Below, in pieces: positions 43,420 through 51,588 of a stretch of 64,000 bases of DNA. The notes beneath the pieces are model-generated. The model saw only the letters and a program-made list of their open reading frames with translations. It made no database searches and had not been told where the DNA came from. The stretch covers positions 1,302,001 through 1,366,000 of the forward strand of contig NZ_JAUTBA010000001.1 of NCBI RefSeq assembly GCF_030818895.1, written 5' to 3'. Position numbers and translations under genes: made by a program. The stretch is from Sphingobacterium zeae (GTDB taxonomy: Bacteria; Bacteroidota; Bacteroidia; Sphingobacteriales; Sphingobacteriaceae). Each line of letters opens with the position of its first letter. The first letter of the stretch is position 1.

Positions 43420-45030
43420 CTACTTTGATTTCTTGTTTGCCAAAGCAGCGGCTACAAAGCTAACAAAAAGTGGGTGAGGATTTGCAACTGTTGACTTTAA
43501 TTCTGGATGAAATTGTCCGGCAACGAAAAATGGATGGTTTTTCAGTTCCACAATTTCTACCAATCCAGTCTCTGGATTGAAGCCTGAAGCAATCATTCCG
43601 GCCGCTTCATATTGCTTCAAATAGTCGTTGTTAAATTCATAACGGTGACGGTGTCTTTCAGAAATTTTTGTTTTGCCATAGATTGCAAAGGCTTTCGTTC
43701 CTTTTTTAATTTCACAATCGTAAGCGCCCAAACGCATGGTACCACCCATATCGGTGATGTTTTTTTGCTCCTCCATCAGATTGATAACCGGATTAGTCGT
43801 GTTGGCATCCATCTCAAAACTGTTGGCATCTTTCAGTCCCAATACATTTCTTCCGAATTCAATTACCGAACATTGCATCCCTAAACAGATCCCAAAGAAA
43901 GGAATATTATTTTCACGAACGTATTGGATAGCATTTAACTTACCATCCAGACCACGTTCACCGAATCCTGGAGCAACCAAAACGCCGTCCATTCCTTTTA
44001 GCTTTTCAGCAACATTTTCTTTTGTAACACTTTCGGCGGCAATGTAACTCACCTTTACTTTACACTCATTTGTAGCGCCTGCATGGATAAACCCTTCGGT
44101 AATGGATTTATACGCATCTGGAAGTTCAACATATTTACCAATCAATGCAATATTAATTTCATTTGTCGGGTTTTTAAGCTTACCTAAAAAGTTTTTCCAG
44201 TTGTCTAGATCAGGCTCATTTTTGTTGGAAAGTTTCAGTTTTGTTAATGCTGTTTTATCCAAGTTTTCCTTCAGCATCAGTAAAGGCACATCGTAAATTG
44301 TTGAGGCATCGATGGATTCGACTACTGCATTGATATTGACATTACAGAATTGTGCTAATTTTTTACGGATTTCCTGAGATAATTTATGTTCTGTGCGACA
44401 AACCAGGATATCAGGTTGTACCCCATATTCCAATAAAGTTTTAACAGAATGTTGAGTAGGTTTTGTTTTCAGCTCGCCAGCAGCAGCCAGGTATGGAACC
44501 AAAGTCAAATGGATAACCAACGAATTATTGGCTCCCAATTCCCAACGGAGTTGTCTTACTGCTTCCACGAAGGGTAAAGACTCAATATCACCAACTGTAC
44601 CACCTAATTCGGTGATCACAATATCATATTGACCAGACTCTCCCAGCAACTGCATTCTGCGTTTTATCTCATCTGTGATATGCGGAATGACTTGAACGGT
44701 TTTTCCTAAATATGCACCTTCACGTTCCTGTTGGATAACGTGTTGATAGATGCGGCCTGTTGTGACATTGTTTGCTTGTGAGGTAGGGACATTCAAGAAA
44801 CGCTCGTAATGACCCAAATCAAGGTCAGTTTCGGCGCCATCTTCAGTCACATAACATTCACCATGTTCATATGGATTTAGTGTTCCTGGATCAATGTTAA
44901 TGTAAGGGTCAAATTTTTGAATGGTAACTTTATAGCCACGCGCTTGGAGAAGTTTAGCAAGGGAGGCAGCAATAATACCTTTCCCCAACGACGAAGTAAC
45001 GCCGCCCGTAACAAAAATATATTTAGTCAT
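43420..45030 (-). CDS. pyrG: CTP synthase
   Basis: A 536-residue enzyme making CTP from UTP with glutamine as nitrogen donor. Synthetase domain (1-~270): [25 protein letters not shown] (~8-32; P-loop), [38 protein letters not shown]. Glutamine-amidotransferase domain (~300-536): oxyanion and nucleophile [16 protein letters not shown] (Cys ~385), and HRHRYEFN / FHPELKS with the catalytic His and Glu near the end. Complete. Located 40 bases before yidC; a TACCTTTG promoter element precedes it. Confidence 0.98.
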   Translation of the reverse strand: MTKYIFVTGGVTSSLGKGIIAASLAKLLQARGYKVTIQKFDPYINIDPGTLNPYEHGECYVTEDGAETDLDLGHYERFLNVPTSQANNVTTGRIYQHVIQQEREGAYLGKTVQVIPHITDEIKRRMQLLGESGQYDIVITELGGTVGDIESLPFVEAVRQLRWELGANNSLVIHLTLVPYLAAAGELKTKPTQHSVKTLLEYGVQPDILVCRTEHKLSQEIRKKLAQFCNVNINAVVESIDASTIYDVPLLMLKENLDKTALTKLKLSNKNEPDLDNWKNFLGKLKNPTNEINIALIGKYVELPDAYKSITEGFIHAGATNECKVKVSYIAAESVTKENVAEKLKGMDGVLVAPGFGERGLDGKLNAIQYVRENNIPFFGICLGMQCSVIEFGRNVLGLKDANSFEMDANTTNPVINLMEEQKNITDMGGTMRLGAYDCEIKKGTKAFAIYGKTKISERHRHRYEFNNDYLKQYEAAGMIASGFNPETGLVEIVELKNHPFFVAGQFHPELKSTVANPHPLFVSFVAAALANKKSK

Positions 45031-45098
45031 AACAATTAAAGGATTTTCAATTTTATGTGGTCAAAATGACCAATAATAGTTGCTTTATGTACGGGATA

Positions 45099-45106
45099 CA
45101 AAGGTA
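45099..45106 (-). promoter_or_regulatory. -7 promoter element (TACCTTTG) of pyrG
   Basis: Exact TAnnTTTG match on the minus strand, 69 bases before the pyrG ATG. Confidence 0.45.
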
Positions 45107-45153
45107 GCAATTATTATTAAAAATTAGCATTGAAGATTGCTCTAATAATTAAA

Positions 45154-46239
45154 TTAAAAATAAATATTACCTCGGCTATCTATAGTTGTCTTTAATGTAG
45201 GCTTTGTTTTTGACTTGATTTCAACACGATAGAAATTATTACTATTTGAAAATATGATGTCATATTTTTTCCGCTCACTCAAAATTTCAGGATATAGTTT
45301 GCTCAATTCCAAAATAGACGTCGCATAGCGTTTTTTATCGTTTCTAAAGATTTGTTGTAAATAAGAAATATTCCAGGCCATTTTTTCAAGAGATAAGAAT
45401 TGCTCATCGATAAATAGCTGATTGGAACTATCGATAAATTTGATATGTCCCCATCGTTCAGGATAATGCATATTAACAAGCCCAATAGGAGACCATACCC
45501 AGTTCTCCTCGGCAAGAGTCTTTCCAGTATCGTCTTTTTTCTTGCTATAAGTTGTTCCCGTATTCTCATAAAGCCATTGAACGCGGGAGAAATTTATCTT
45601 CCAGATCTCATTGGCCTTAATCTGATCTCCTTCGCCAAAGTATTTCAGACTCTTAACCGGTATTTTCATTTCCACTGTCCAATATTCATCTTTATCTTTT
45701 GGGTTGTTGATTGTTCCTGAATGATAAACGGCACTTTCAATATCTTTTGTGTCCCAATTTAGATTAGCCCTACCACCAAAGCGATACGGTTTAGTCATCA
45801 AAAGATCCATGACCGTATTTAAAGCATTTACTTCAATCTCTATATATTCCGGAGATAGTAAATTTGGTTTAATAAAAACCTCAAAGTCATTGTCATGATA
45901 AATGATGGTGTCCTTTTGTTTTAAATATCCTTTAATATGAGGCTCTTCAAGCTTAGCAAATAAATATAGGTTTTCTTTGTCCCAAAGCATCTTGACTTTT
46001 GTTTCCAATATGGGATGAGGTTTTTGCGCTCCCTCAATATCCTTGAATGAATCTGTCCATACGGCCTTAGACCACGAATCTTCACTGTCTTTGCCATCTA
46101 TAATAATAGCATCTGTTATTGGCTGCACATAATACACTTGAGGCTGCGGCTGTAGTTGAAGAAATTCTTTCATATTCCGCTGTGCGAAAGCAAAGTTCGG
46201 ATAGATAATAAAAATAAGGATAAAAGCGATAGTTCTCAT
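45154..46239 (-). CDS. Exported protein with CBM9-like sugar-binding domain
   Basis: A 361-residue protein with a signal peptide (~1-19, FAFAQR). The bulk is a carbohydrate-binding-module family 9-like beta-sandwich: DAIIIDGKDSEDSWSKAVWTDSF (~45-65, the family opener 'dG.ddeaW..a'), LYLFAKLEEPHIKGYLK, HDNDFEVFIKPN, and a C-terminal segment with MHYPERWGHIKFI. Family members act on carbohydrates, some fused to glycosidases. The last ~90 residues, with a helical part (EKMAWNISYLQQIFRNDKKR), are not assigned. No catalytic domain is visible, so it probably binds rather than cuts. Confidence 0.75.
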   Translation of the reverse strand: MRTIAFILIFIIYPNFAFAQRNMKEFLQLQPQPQVYYVQPITDAIIIDGKDSEDSWSKAVWTDSFKDIEGAQKPHPILETKVKMLWDKENLYLFAKLEEPHIKGYLKQKDTIIYHDNDFEVFIKPNLLSPEYIEIEVNALNTVMDLLMTKPYRFGGRANLNWDTKDIESAVYHSGTINNPKDKDEYWTVEMKIPVKSLKYFGEGDQIKANEIWKINFSRVQWLYENTGTTYSKKKDDTGKTLAEENWVWSPIGLVNMHYPERWGHIKFIDSSNQLFIDEQFLSLEKMAWNISYLQQIFRNDKKRYATSILELSKLYPEILSERKKYDIIFSNSNNFYRVEIKSKTKPTLKTTIDSRGNIYF

Positions 46240-46430
46240 CGATATATAGTTTAATTATATTCGTGCCAAAAATAAAGTGGAGATAATACGGTATTAAAAG
46301 TAAGTAAAATGTTTTAGCGCGGCAAAAAGAGCAGGCTATTTTAAAGAGCAAGCTATAATTATCCTAAATTTATTACAGAAGGAAGTTGGTAATGTGGCTT
46401 GGGGATTAAAAAGGAAATCTATAGTCCATA

Positions 46431-46467
46431 AAAAAAGGCTTTGAATGATTTCAAAGCCTTTTTTTAT
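46431..46467 (-). terminator. Intrinsic terminator of rplS
   Basis: AAAAAAGGCTTTGAA / TTCAAAGCCTTTTTTT, a perfect 13+ bp stem with a 4-base loop, directly after the rplS stop codon. Confidence 0.88.
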
Positions 46468-46483
46468 GCCGTGGTAGTCGTAA

Positions 46484-46831
46484 TTAGATTCTTTTCGATT
46501 TAATACGAGCAGCTTTACCAGTAAGGCCGCGTAAATAGAATAATTTCGCGCGACGAACTTTACCGTAGCTGTTTACTACAATTTTTTCAATGTTTGGTGA
46601 GTTTACAGGGAAAATACGTTCAACACCTACACCGTTTGAGATTTTACGAACGGTAAAAGTAGCGTTAGCACCTTCGCTGTTTAATTGAATTACTACACCT
46701 TGGTACACCTGTACACGCTCTTTATTTCCTTCGCGAATTTTATAATGAACGCTGATGGTATCTCCAGCTTTAAAAGCGGGAATTTCATTCTTTACTACCG
46801 CTTGTTCTTCTACAAATTTTACTAAATCCAT
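46484..46831 (-). CDS. rplS: 50S ribosomal protein L19
   Basis: A 115-residue ribosomal protein: [26 protein letters not shown] at the front (typical DTVRV..KI.EG.KeR.Q.F.G) and [23 protein letters not shown] at the C-terminus, which is the L19 signature. It sits at the 30S-50S interface. Single gene with strong terminator. No rimM or trmD neighbours here. Confidence 0.97.
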   Translation of the reverse strand: MDLVKFVEEQAVVKNEIPAFKAGDTISVHYKIREGNKERVQVYQGVVIQLNSEGANATFTVRKISNGVGVERIFPVNSPNIEKIVVNSYGKVRRAKLFYLRGLTGKAARIKSKRI

Positions 46832-47113
46832 GATTTCGAGTAATTATTAACGATTTATATCCTGTAAAAATCGGAATGCAATATTACGACTTATTTTCTG
46901 AATATAAAAATACTTTTTTAAAAAACTATTGACTGATATTCAAATCGGATGCAAAGATATGAAAATGAATTGGATAATTTAAAGATATTTTGAATATTCC
47001 TTTGTCAGTTATTTAGGCGGGGTTTTCGACAAGGAAAGGCTAGAGAATATATTATTCCTGTAAAAATAGTATGCAATTAATCAGTTGGTTAGTGATTATT
47101 TTTTGGTTGACTG
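46832..47113. other. Gene-free AT-rich region between rplS and tRNA-Pro copy 1
   Basis: No ORF with natural composition and no RNA fold that I can support. It should hold the rplS promoter (a near-match TAATATTG, one base off TAnnTTTG, lies ~50 bases before rplS). Confidence 0.4.
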
Positions 47114-47144
47114 TTGACAAAGTCAAAAAATGATTAGATATTTG
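47114..47144 (+). promoter_or_regulatory. Promoter of tRNA-Pro copy 1
   Basis: -33 TTG at 47114-47116, a 20-base spacer, and GATATTTG at 47137-47144 (one mismatch to TAnnTTTG). The spacing is the same as for copies 2 and 3. Confidence 0.55.
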
Positions 47145-47147
47145 TGG

Positions 47148-47173
47148 CACACAAAACAAAGGTGATACCTTTT
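47148..47173 (+). repeat. Conserved 26-base leader with hairpin, tRNA-Pro copy 1
   Basis: CACACAAAACAAAGGTGATA then CCTTTT. It contains the hairpin AAAGGT-GAT-ACCTTT ending two bases before the tRNA. The same block precedes the other two tRNA-Pro copies (50658-50683 and 51066-51092; the third has one extra T). Confidence 0.75.
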
Positions 47174-47247
47174 CGGGGTGTAGCGTAGCCCGGTATCGCG
47201 CCACATTTGGGATGTGGAGGTCGTAGGTTCGAATCCTGCCACCCCGA
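47174..47247 (+). tRNA. tRNA-Pro (TGG), copy 1
   Basis: A 74-nt cloverleaf: acceptor CGGGGTG/CACCCCG with the C1-G72 pair typical of tRNA-Pro, D arm GCGTAGCCCGGTATCGC, anticodon stem CCACA/TGTGG with loop TTTGGGA, T arm GTAGG TTCGAAT CCTGC, discriminator A. CCA not encoded. Identical to copies 2 and 3. Confidence 0.95.
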
Positions 47248-47250
47248 CTT

Positions 47251-47282
47251 AAAAGCTCGACATTCGTCGAGCTTTTTTTGTT
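47251..47282 (+). terminator. Terminator of tRNA-Pro copy 1
   Basis: AAAAGCTCGA-cattcg-TCGAGCTTTTTTT hairpin. The stem sequence differs from the one shared by copies 2 and 3. Confidence 0.85.
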
Positions 47283-47351
47283 TTGTCTATTATTCGTCTC
47301 GTAAACTATTTACAGGATGGATCATACCGAAAGTTTGGGGGGGAATCATTT

Positions 47352-48336
47352 TTAAGCATACAATTTCATTACCCTGTATAGGAAAAATGTGGTGTCTCTT
47401 ACGCCGCGGAATACGCTCCTGAAAGCTTTGAGTTTTGCATTGAAGGACTCTGCGGGTGCATTGGTGCTTCTGTTGTCGAAGTAGTGGAGAATGTATTGAT
47501 GATGCGCTGCAATGGATCTTGCGACACTCTCGAATGAAGCAATACCCGCGTTCTCAACCTGGTTGTGCCACAATCCTAACTTTGTGAAAGCAACTTTTTT
47601 ATCGCTGCATTTATTGAAGATATCACCTAAGGCAATTCCAAGATCATAAGCCTGTTTTAACTTGGGGAACCTGATAAACAGCAGTTCTGCACGGCGTTTT
47701 TGGCTTTCTGACCATCGGCTTGAATGCTGGAACAGCAGGTATCTCGATCTAGCTAATAGCTGTTTGAGCGTATCACCATTAGGTAACAACTCGGGCTCAT
47801 ATGGAATACCTCGTTTTCGCAATTCCATTATTTTCTTGCTTTCTGCATCCAAGACTTCCCATCGATATTTGATACGGAGTTCCTGCACGGCATCATATGC
47901 AAGCTTTTGGACATGGAAGCGATCGACTACACGTCTAGCATTCCTGAAACATCTACGGATTGCCTTAGCCATGTTCGGCGCCATATCCATGGTCACTTCT
48001 TTTACCTTATTCCTTGAGCGCAGGGGAATCCGTTCAAGAACAGTGATAATATCTTCGGCCTTTGTTCCCTTGATAGTTGCCAGAATAGTCCCTTTTCGGC
48101 CTTTAGCCGACTTACCGCTTATGATCGTGTAAAGTTCACCGTTACTAAAGCTGGTCTCATCAATGCTTAGCTGTTCGGAGATGTTTTCTGCAAACAATGT
48201 TCAGCTCTCGGCATGCGCCTTCTGGTTCCAGTCATGGAAATCACTGAGATGGTTCCTTGTATTGATCCTGTAGCTGCTTACCGTCCATCTGGAAGAATAA
48301 TCCTACCAGTTGGGCACTTACAGGATGGTTATCCAA
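47352..48336 (-). pseudogene. ISL3-family transposase ORF2 (DDE), disrupted
   Basis: The intact C-terminal portion (47352-48197) has the DDE region of ISL3 transposases: SIDETSFSNGELYTIISGK, KEVTMDMAPNMAKAIRRCF (second Asp region), VVDRFHVQKLAYDAVQELR, and NAPAESFNAKLKAFRSVFRG (Glu). The N-terminal part before it is recognisable (DNHPVSAQLVGLFFQMDGKQ) but contains a one-base frameshift near 48255-48258 (removing one base restores DQYRNHLSDFHDW) and an in-frame TGA at 48201-48203 where Trp (TGG) is expected. The ORF is in the +1 frame relative to ORF1. No functional transposase is expected. Confidence 0.8.
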
Positions 48337-48682
48337 ATATCTTCTTTAAAAAAAGCCCGAATTCCGTAGTCATTCGAGCACCCTCACGTACTAGGTTCCA
48401 ATTTCTTGTGATGATCTCTCCGGTATCAAGGACTGTCCATCGACGGCGGCGGATATGTAGCGTAACTTTCTGACCTCGAATGGGAAAGTCTGAAATCTCA
48501 GTGGAAGGAATGAAGCCCTTTGACTCCAACTTGCTGTTCTCATAGCCTGTCGGTGCAATATTAAGCTCATCTAAATAAATGTGGAGCTGGTTGTCAACCT
48601 GATCGACTGCTAAAATCTGAAAGTATTCCAAAAGCCCTTCGGGCATCAATAGAGACAGTAATTTACGTTCCGCTTCTTCCAA
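48329..48682 (-). CDS. ISL3-family transposase ORF1 (N-terminal region protein)
   Basis: A 117-residue protein that is the usual first ORF of ISAon1-type elements. Basic middle part with VTLHIRRRRWTVLDTGEI, probable DNA-binding (helix-rich N-half), ending FGLFLKKIFG. The DNA near the stop has a run CTTTTTTTAAAG, typical of slippery sites that join ORF1 and ORF2 by frameshifting. ORF1 itself looks intact even though ORF2 is broken. Confidence 0.75.
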   Translation of the reverse strand: MEEAERKLLSLLMPEGLLEYFQILAVDQVDNQLHIYLDELNIAPTGYENSKLESKGFIPSTEISDFPIRGQKVTLHIRRRRWTVLDTGEIITRNWNLVREGARMTTEFGLFLKKIFG

Positions 48683-48751
48683 GAGATATCTGTATTAAAA
48701 GTGCTAAACTAAGAAATTTTTGACATTCCCCCCAAACTTTCAACTTGATCC

Positions 48752-49310
48752 GATATGACAATTTGCAAATATTGTATGATAATCTAATTTAGCTTTACAA
48801 ATCCGTGGTTAAATCTTATGCTATCTTCAGGGGGGATTGAGAACAGTGACGATGCATCGTTCTATTTTCCTTTACTTTTTCCGCTGTTTGTTAAGAGATG
48901 GATTATAGTGGCTCGGTAAACTGTAAAATATCATTAGGTTATTTCTAAAGGTAGTTTTGAACGTTCTTTATCAAGTTAATAAATTTGAAAAAAGGAATAA
49001 CATTCTCAAGCTTTTGCTACTTTGTAATTAGCCTAAAAAAAGTAATTCCCCATGAACTTTATATCTGTAGGTCGTTAGGTTAAGCTGTTATTGAAATTCT
49101 CTAAACTTCTAATAATGAATGAGTCTCAATCTACATAAATCCAATATATAACCGTGTTTTAAATTCGATGTGTACATTTCAGACTTCCATCTACAGGTGT
49201 AAGCTGTAAATAGAAGGTCGAAAATGTTTAGAAATTTGGAAGATTTATTCAAACAATAGCTCTATTGGAATAAACGCCTATTATTATAAGTCTTAATTGC
49301 ATCCTTAGAA
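48752..49310. other. Gene-free AT-rich region right of the IS element
   Basis: About 560 bases with many stop codons in every frame; no tRNA, no obvious repeat, no readable gene fragment. It may be decayed remains of an accessory region. Confidence 0.4.
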
Positions 49311-49514
49311 CTACGTCTTTTTCAAAAACGGTACTATTAAACCCAACAGAATGAGTATAGCTAATGAAGAAAATGATACAAATAGCAATGTGGTTCCTGC
49401 AAAGTATAACTTGTGCGCTGCACGGAGAAATAGCCCACTAATGAGCCCTGTGACCGCAAGAATTAGTAGGACGTTTTTAATTCTTTTTAATTTTTTTTTC
49501 AGTATTAAGATCAT
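49311..49514 (-). CDS. Small two-helix membrane protein, hypothetical
   Basis: A 67-residue ORF with two hydrophobic segments (~14-31 and ~36-62) and a Lys-rich N-terminus (KKKLKRIKN) that would place both ends in the cytoplasm. No family recognised. Directly downstream (10 bases) of the lipoprotein gene, so they could be one transcript. It might also be a chance ORF in AT-rich DNA. Confidence 0.4.
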   Translation of the reverse strand: MILILKKKLKRIKNVLLILAVTGLISGLFLRAAHKLYFAGTTLLFVSFSSLAILILLGLIVPFLKKT

Positions 49515-49524
49515 CGTGATAAAA

Positions 49525-50232
49525 TCAATTAAGTGGTGTGAAAGTGACTTGTGCGGTTGCTATTTTTGTATAGTGTAAATATTTTACGTTAACTTTAGCA
49601 AGCCATGTTTTAGAATAAACGACAACACTTCCTACAGTCACCCGTTCAATAAAAATATAAAAACCATAAATAGTAAATTGCTGTCTAAGCCCTGATATGT
49701 AAGCGTTTTTTGGTTCTACCGAATAATCAAGTCCAGGAAAATATTCTTCGCCAAAAGTTAGGTCCATTGAGCCTAATAGGGGGGTACCTGTGCCCTGAAA
49801 AGCCACATTTACGGTAAGCAAATACGGAAAATATCTTCCCTCTGCAAGGCCTGGAAATTTCAAATACCAGGTTCTAAAACCATCTTCGCCGCCAAATCGA
49901 TCGTGCCAAGTATCTGTAAGTTCTGACTTATTTCCAGTTGTCATTTTCAGCTGTTTGTTTTCAATCTTCGATGTAGCAAGCTTTAAAGTGTCAACAAAGG
50001 TTGAAGCCTTTAAAGTGTCAGCAAAGGTTGAAGCAGTAGCAATATATCTTTGAGCTTCTTGAATTGTATTAAAATTCCTTGTTATTACTGGTATATTTTT
50101 TTCTTCAGGTTGGAGATTTTTTTCGAGAGAAGTCTCTTTGGAACAGCTACTAAAAACAGCCACCGAAAGGGCTAATAAATTGACAACTACACAAGCGTGC
50201 AGCTTTAAAGTTGAAAGTGTTATAAATTTCAT
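49525..50232 (-). CDS. Lipoprotein of unknown function with an internal tandem repeat
   Basis: A 235-residue lipoprotein: signal with lipobox VFSSCSK (Cys ~30), a Glu/Lys linker, a helical region with QEAQRYIATASTF, then a duplicated unit A-STFADTLK-A-STFVDTLK-L (~68-86), and a beta-rich C-terminal half with repeated aromatic patches (GFRTWYLKFPGL, GRYFPYLL, FTIYGFYIFIERV). No homologous family recognised. AT-rich and in the accessory block between tRNA-Pro copies, so it may be horizontally acquired. Confidence 0.6.
   Translation of the reverse strand: MKFITLSTLKLHACVVVNLLALSVAVFSSCSKETSLEKNLQPEEKNIPVITRNFNTIQEAQRYIATASTFADTLKASTFVDTLKLATSKIENKQLKMTTGNKSELTDTWHDRFGGEDGFRTWYLKFPGLAEGRYFPYLLTVNVAFQGTGTPLLGSMDLTFGEEYFPGLDYSVEPKNAYISGLRQQFTIYGFYIFIERVTVGSVVVYSKTWLAKVNVKYLHYTKIATAQVTFTPLN
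49981..50034. repeat. Tandem 27-bp repeat inside the lipoprotein gene
   Basis: Two direct copies (49981-50007 and 50008-50034) that differ at one base (26/27). Each adds nine codons (STFADTLKA / STFVDTLKL), so the reading frame is kept. Near identity indicates a recent duplication. Confidence 0.9.
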
Positions 50233-50247
50233 GTGTTATTGATTTAG

Positions 50248-50296
50248 GGTAAATATAGTAATTTTATTATACGGTAAATATAGTAATTTTATTATA
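50248..50296. repeat. Tandem 24-bp repeat upstream of the lipoprotein gene
   Basis: Two perfect copies (50248-50271, 50273-50296) separated by one base, just before the lipoprotein start codon. On the minus strand each contains CTATATTTACC, a near-match to the -7 element TAnnTTTG, so the promoter element itself may be duplicated. Confidence 0.85.
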
Positions 50297-50297
50297 A

Positions 50298-50623
50298 ATC
50301 ATAGCAACTATGAAATTTCTATTTATCAAATATAGATAATACTGGTTAAGCTATGAATAATATTTTAATCTACAGACTTTTAAAGATATTGATTTCGGTC
50401 AGTTCCAAAAAAATGCCAAATGAATAAATATCTAGTAGTGAATAAATTACATTTTTTTTATAATTTAAGTGTTTGTATATGAACACCTGATGTTCATATC
50501 CGAACATGTAAGGTGCGCAAATAAAACAGAATTATGTGAGAGGTGCTGTGAATAGAAAAAGCAGCTGCGAGTAAAAATATATCGCAATGAAACAATAGGT
50601 TAGTTCAATTTTGTAGTTTTTCA
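50298..50623. other. Gene-free AT-rich region upstream of tRNA-Pro copy 2
   Basis: No ORF with natural composition. No RNA or repeat found beyond the 24-bp repeat at its left edge. A short mirrored word, CACCTGATGTTCATATCCGAACATG-like, lies near 50490 (hairpin TGTTC...GAACA) but has no T-tract. Confidence 0.35.
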
Positions 50624-50655
50624 TTTGCAAATAAATTGTAATAAGCGTATATTTG
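50624..50655 (+). promoter_or_regulatory. Promoter of tRNA-Pro copy 2
   Basis: TTTG at 50624-50627, a 20-base spacer, and TATATTTG at 50648-50655, an exact match to the -7 consensus. Confidence 0.7.
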
Positions 50656-50657
50656 TG

Positions 50658-50683
50658 CACACAAAACAAAGGTGATACCTTTT
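50658..50683 (+). repeat. Conserved leader with hairpin, tRNA-Pro copy 2
   Basis: Identical to 47148-47173, with the AAAGGT-GAT-ACCTTT hairpin. Confidence 0.75.
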
Positions 50684-50757
50684 CGGGGTGTAGCGTAGCC
50701 CGGTATCGCGCCACATTTGGGATGTGGAGGTCGTAGGTTCGAATCCTGCCACCCCGA
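50684..50757 (+). tRNA. tRNA-Pro (TGG), copy 2
   Basis: Identical to 47174-47247, all arms intact, no encoded CCA. Confidence 0.95.
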
Positions 50758-50760
50758 CTA

Positions 50761-50795
50761 CAAAAAGCTCTAACGAAAGTTAGGGCTTTTTTTGT
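50761..50795 (+). terminator. Terminator of tRNA-Pro copy 2
   Basis: AAAAAGCTCTAAC-gaaa-GTTAGGGCTTTTTTT hairpin; the same stem as for copy 3. Confidence 0.85.
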
Positions 50796-50803
50796 GTCGG
50801 GTC

Positions 50804-50851
50804 AGAGTGACGATCTCGTGTCTTTAAGATACGCTATTGCTCGATCTGTAG
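50804..50851 (-). other. Diverged tRNA-like remnant downstream of copy 2
   Basis: 48 bases that align without gaps to 51215-51262, just after copy 3. Read on the minus strand both resemble the anticodon-to-T-arm part of a tRNA (TCTTAAA then a T-loop-like word). Too diverged for a functional call. Confidence 0.3.
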
Positions 50852-51031
50852 CAGATTTAACCGGTCCTGCCTTCCAAAATAGCACTATTTTAATCGTTTG
50901 CTCTTGTATTTATTCTAGACAAATTAGAGGATGTAATATTTGTTTTTATATCAAAATTGATTGGGGCGTTAAATCTTTTGTAAATTATTTTACAATAAAT
51001 CAGTTTGTTAAGTGTTTTGTGAAGAATATTC

Positions 51032-51062
51032 TTGAAAGATATCCATATTTAATGTACTTTTG
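51032..51062 (+). promoter_or_regulatory. Promoter of tRNA-Pro copy 3
   Basis: TTG at 51032-51034, a 20-base spacer, and TACTTTTG at 51055-51062 (exact TAnnTTTG). Confidence 0.7.
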
Positions 51063-51065
51063 TGC

Positions 51066-51092
51066 CACACAAAACAAAGGTGATACCTTTTT
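51066..51092 (+). repeat. Conserved leader with hairpin, tRNA-Pro copy 3
   Basis: Same as the other two leaders but with one extra T after the hairpin (AAAGGT-GAT-ACCTTT). Confidence 0.75.
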
Positions 51093-51166
51093 CGGGGTGT
51101 AGCGTAGCCCGGTATCGCGCCACATTTGGGATGTGGAGGTCGTAGGTTCGAATCCTGCCACCCCGA
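51093..51166 (+). tRNA. tRNA-Pro (TGG), copy 3
   Basis: Identical to copies 1 and 2 (47174-47247 and 50684-50757), with its own promoter and terminator. Confidence 0.95.
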
Positions 51167-51168
51167 CT

Positions 51169-51204
51169 AAAAAAGCTCTAACGAAAGTTAGGGCTTTTTT
51201 TGTT
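51169..51204 (+). terminator. Terminator of tRNA-Pro copy 3
   Basis: Same AAAAGCTCTAAC-gaaa-GTTAGGGCTTTTTTT hairpin as copy 2. Confidence 0.85.
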
Positions 51205-51214
51205 TCCGGGAAGA

Positions 51215-51262
51215 ATGCGAACCTACGACCTTTAAGATATTAGGAGGTTCGATCCGTAGCCG
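51215..51262 (-). other. tRNA-like remnant downstream of copy 3
   Basis: On the minus strand it contains AGGTCGTAGGTTCG, a 14-base exact match to the variable/T-arm of the tRNA-Pro genes, then TATCTTAAAGG-like bases. It looks like an inverted, truncated tRNA piece. Aligned with 50804-50851. Confidence 0.4.
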
Positions 51263-51445
51263 TAACTTACATTAAAGTAACGCAAGACCAGTAAATTCTA
51301 TGGATTTGCTATTTTTTTAATCTCATAAAACCCCAAAGAATAGCAATGCAAATATGGACCCTTTAAAATACAATAATTTGTTTATCTATTTTAGTGTTGT
51401 TTAATGCTGTTTGACTTTGTTTATAATATACCCGCAAAGGATAGA

Positions 51446-51556
51446 ATGTCAGAGCAGGTCGGGTTCCAAATTTTAGATTGCTATCAGGAGTTGATCCGAA
51501 AACGTCAGCGCGTAACTGTAGAGGCTGCTCATGTAACGGGCATTTTGATCGTTTAA
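51446..51556 (+). pseudogene. Probable integrase (Arm-DNA-binding domain) fragment
   Basis: A 36-codon open stretch reading MSEQVGFQILDCYQELIRKR then QRVTVEAAHVTG. The CYQELI...K..VTVEA pattern is that of the Arm-type N-terminal domain of Bacteroidota tyrosine recombinases ('..I..CYqeLi..gk.VTaEai'). Only that part remains, with a stop on each side. It lies ~280 bases past tRNA-Pro copy 3, a usual integration target, and fits a relic of an excised or decayed element. Confidence is limited because the fragment is short. Confidence 0.4.
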
Positions 51557-51588
51557 TGAAGTAAAAATAGACGTTTTAATGAACGTGA

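Larger units (their letters stand above)
47319..48751 (-). mobile_element. Degenerate ISL3-family (ISAon1-like) insertion sequence
   Basis: About 1.43 kb bounded by imperfect terminal inverted repeats: GGATCA....GAAAGTTTGGGGGG at the left and the reverse complement TCCCCCC-AAACTTTC....TGATCC at the right (about 20 of 24 positions agree). Inside, on the minus strand, is an upstream small ORF (48329-48682) and a transposase ORF (47352-48336) in the ISL3 two-ORF layout. No matching target duplication is seen at the two ends. The second ORF is damaged, so the element is probably dead. Confidence 0.75.

Noticed and set aside
50532..50714. 60-codon minus-strand frame overlapping tRNA-Pro copy 2
   Set aside because: Overlaps the tRNA and its promoter; no natural protein composition.
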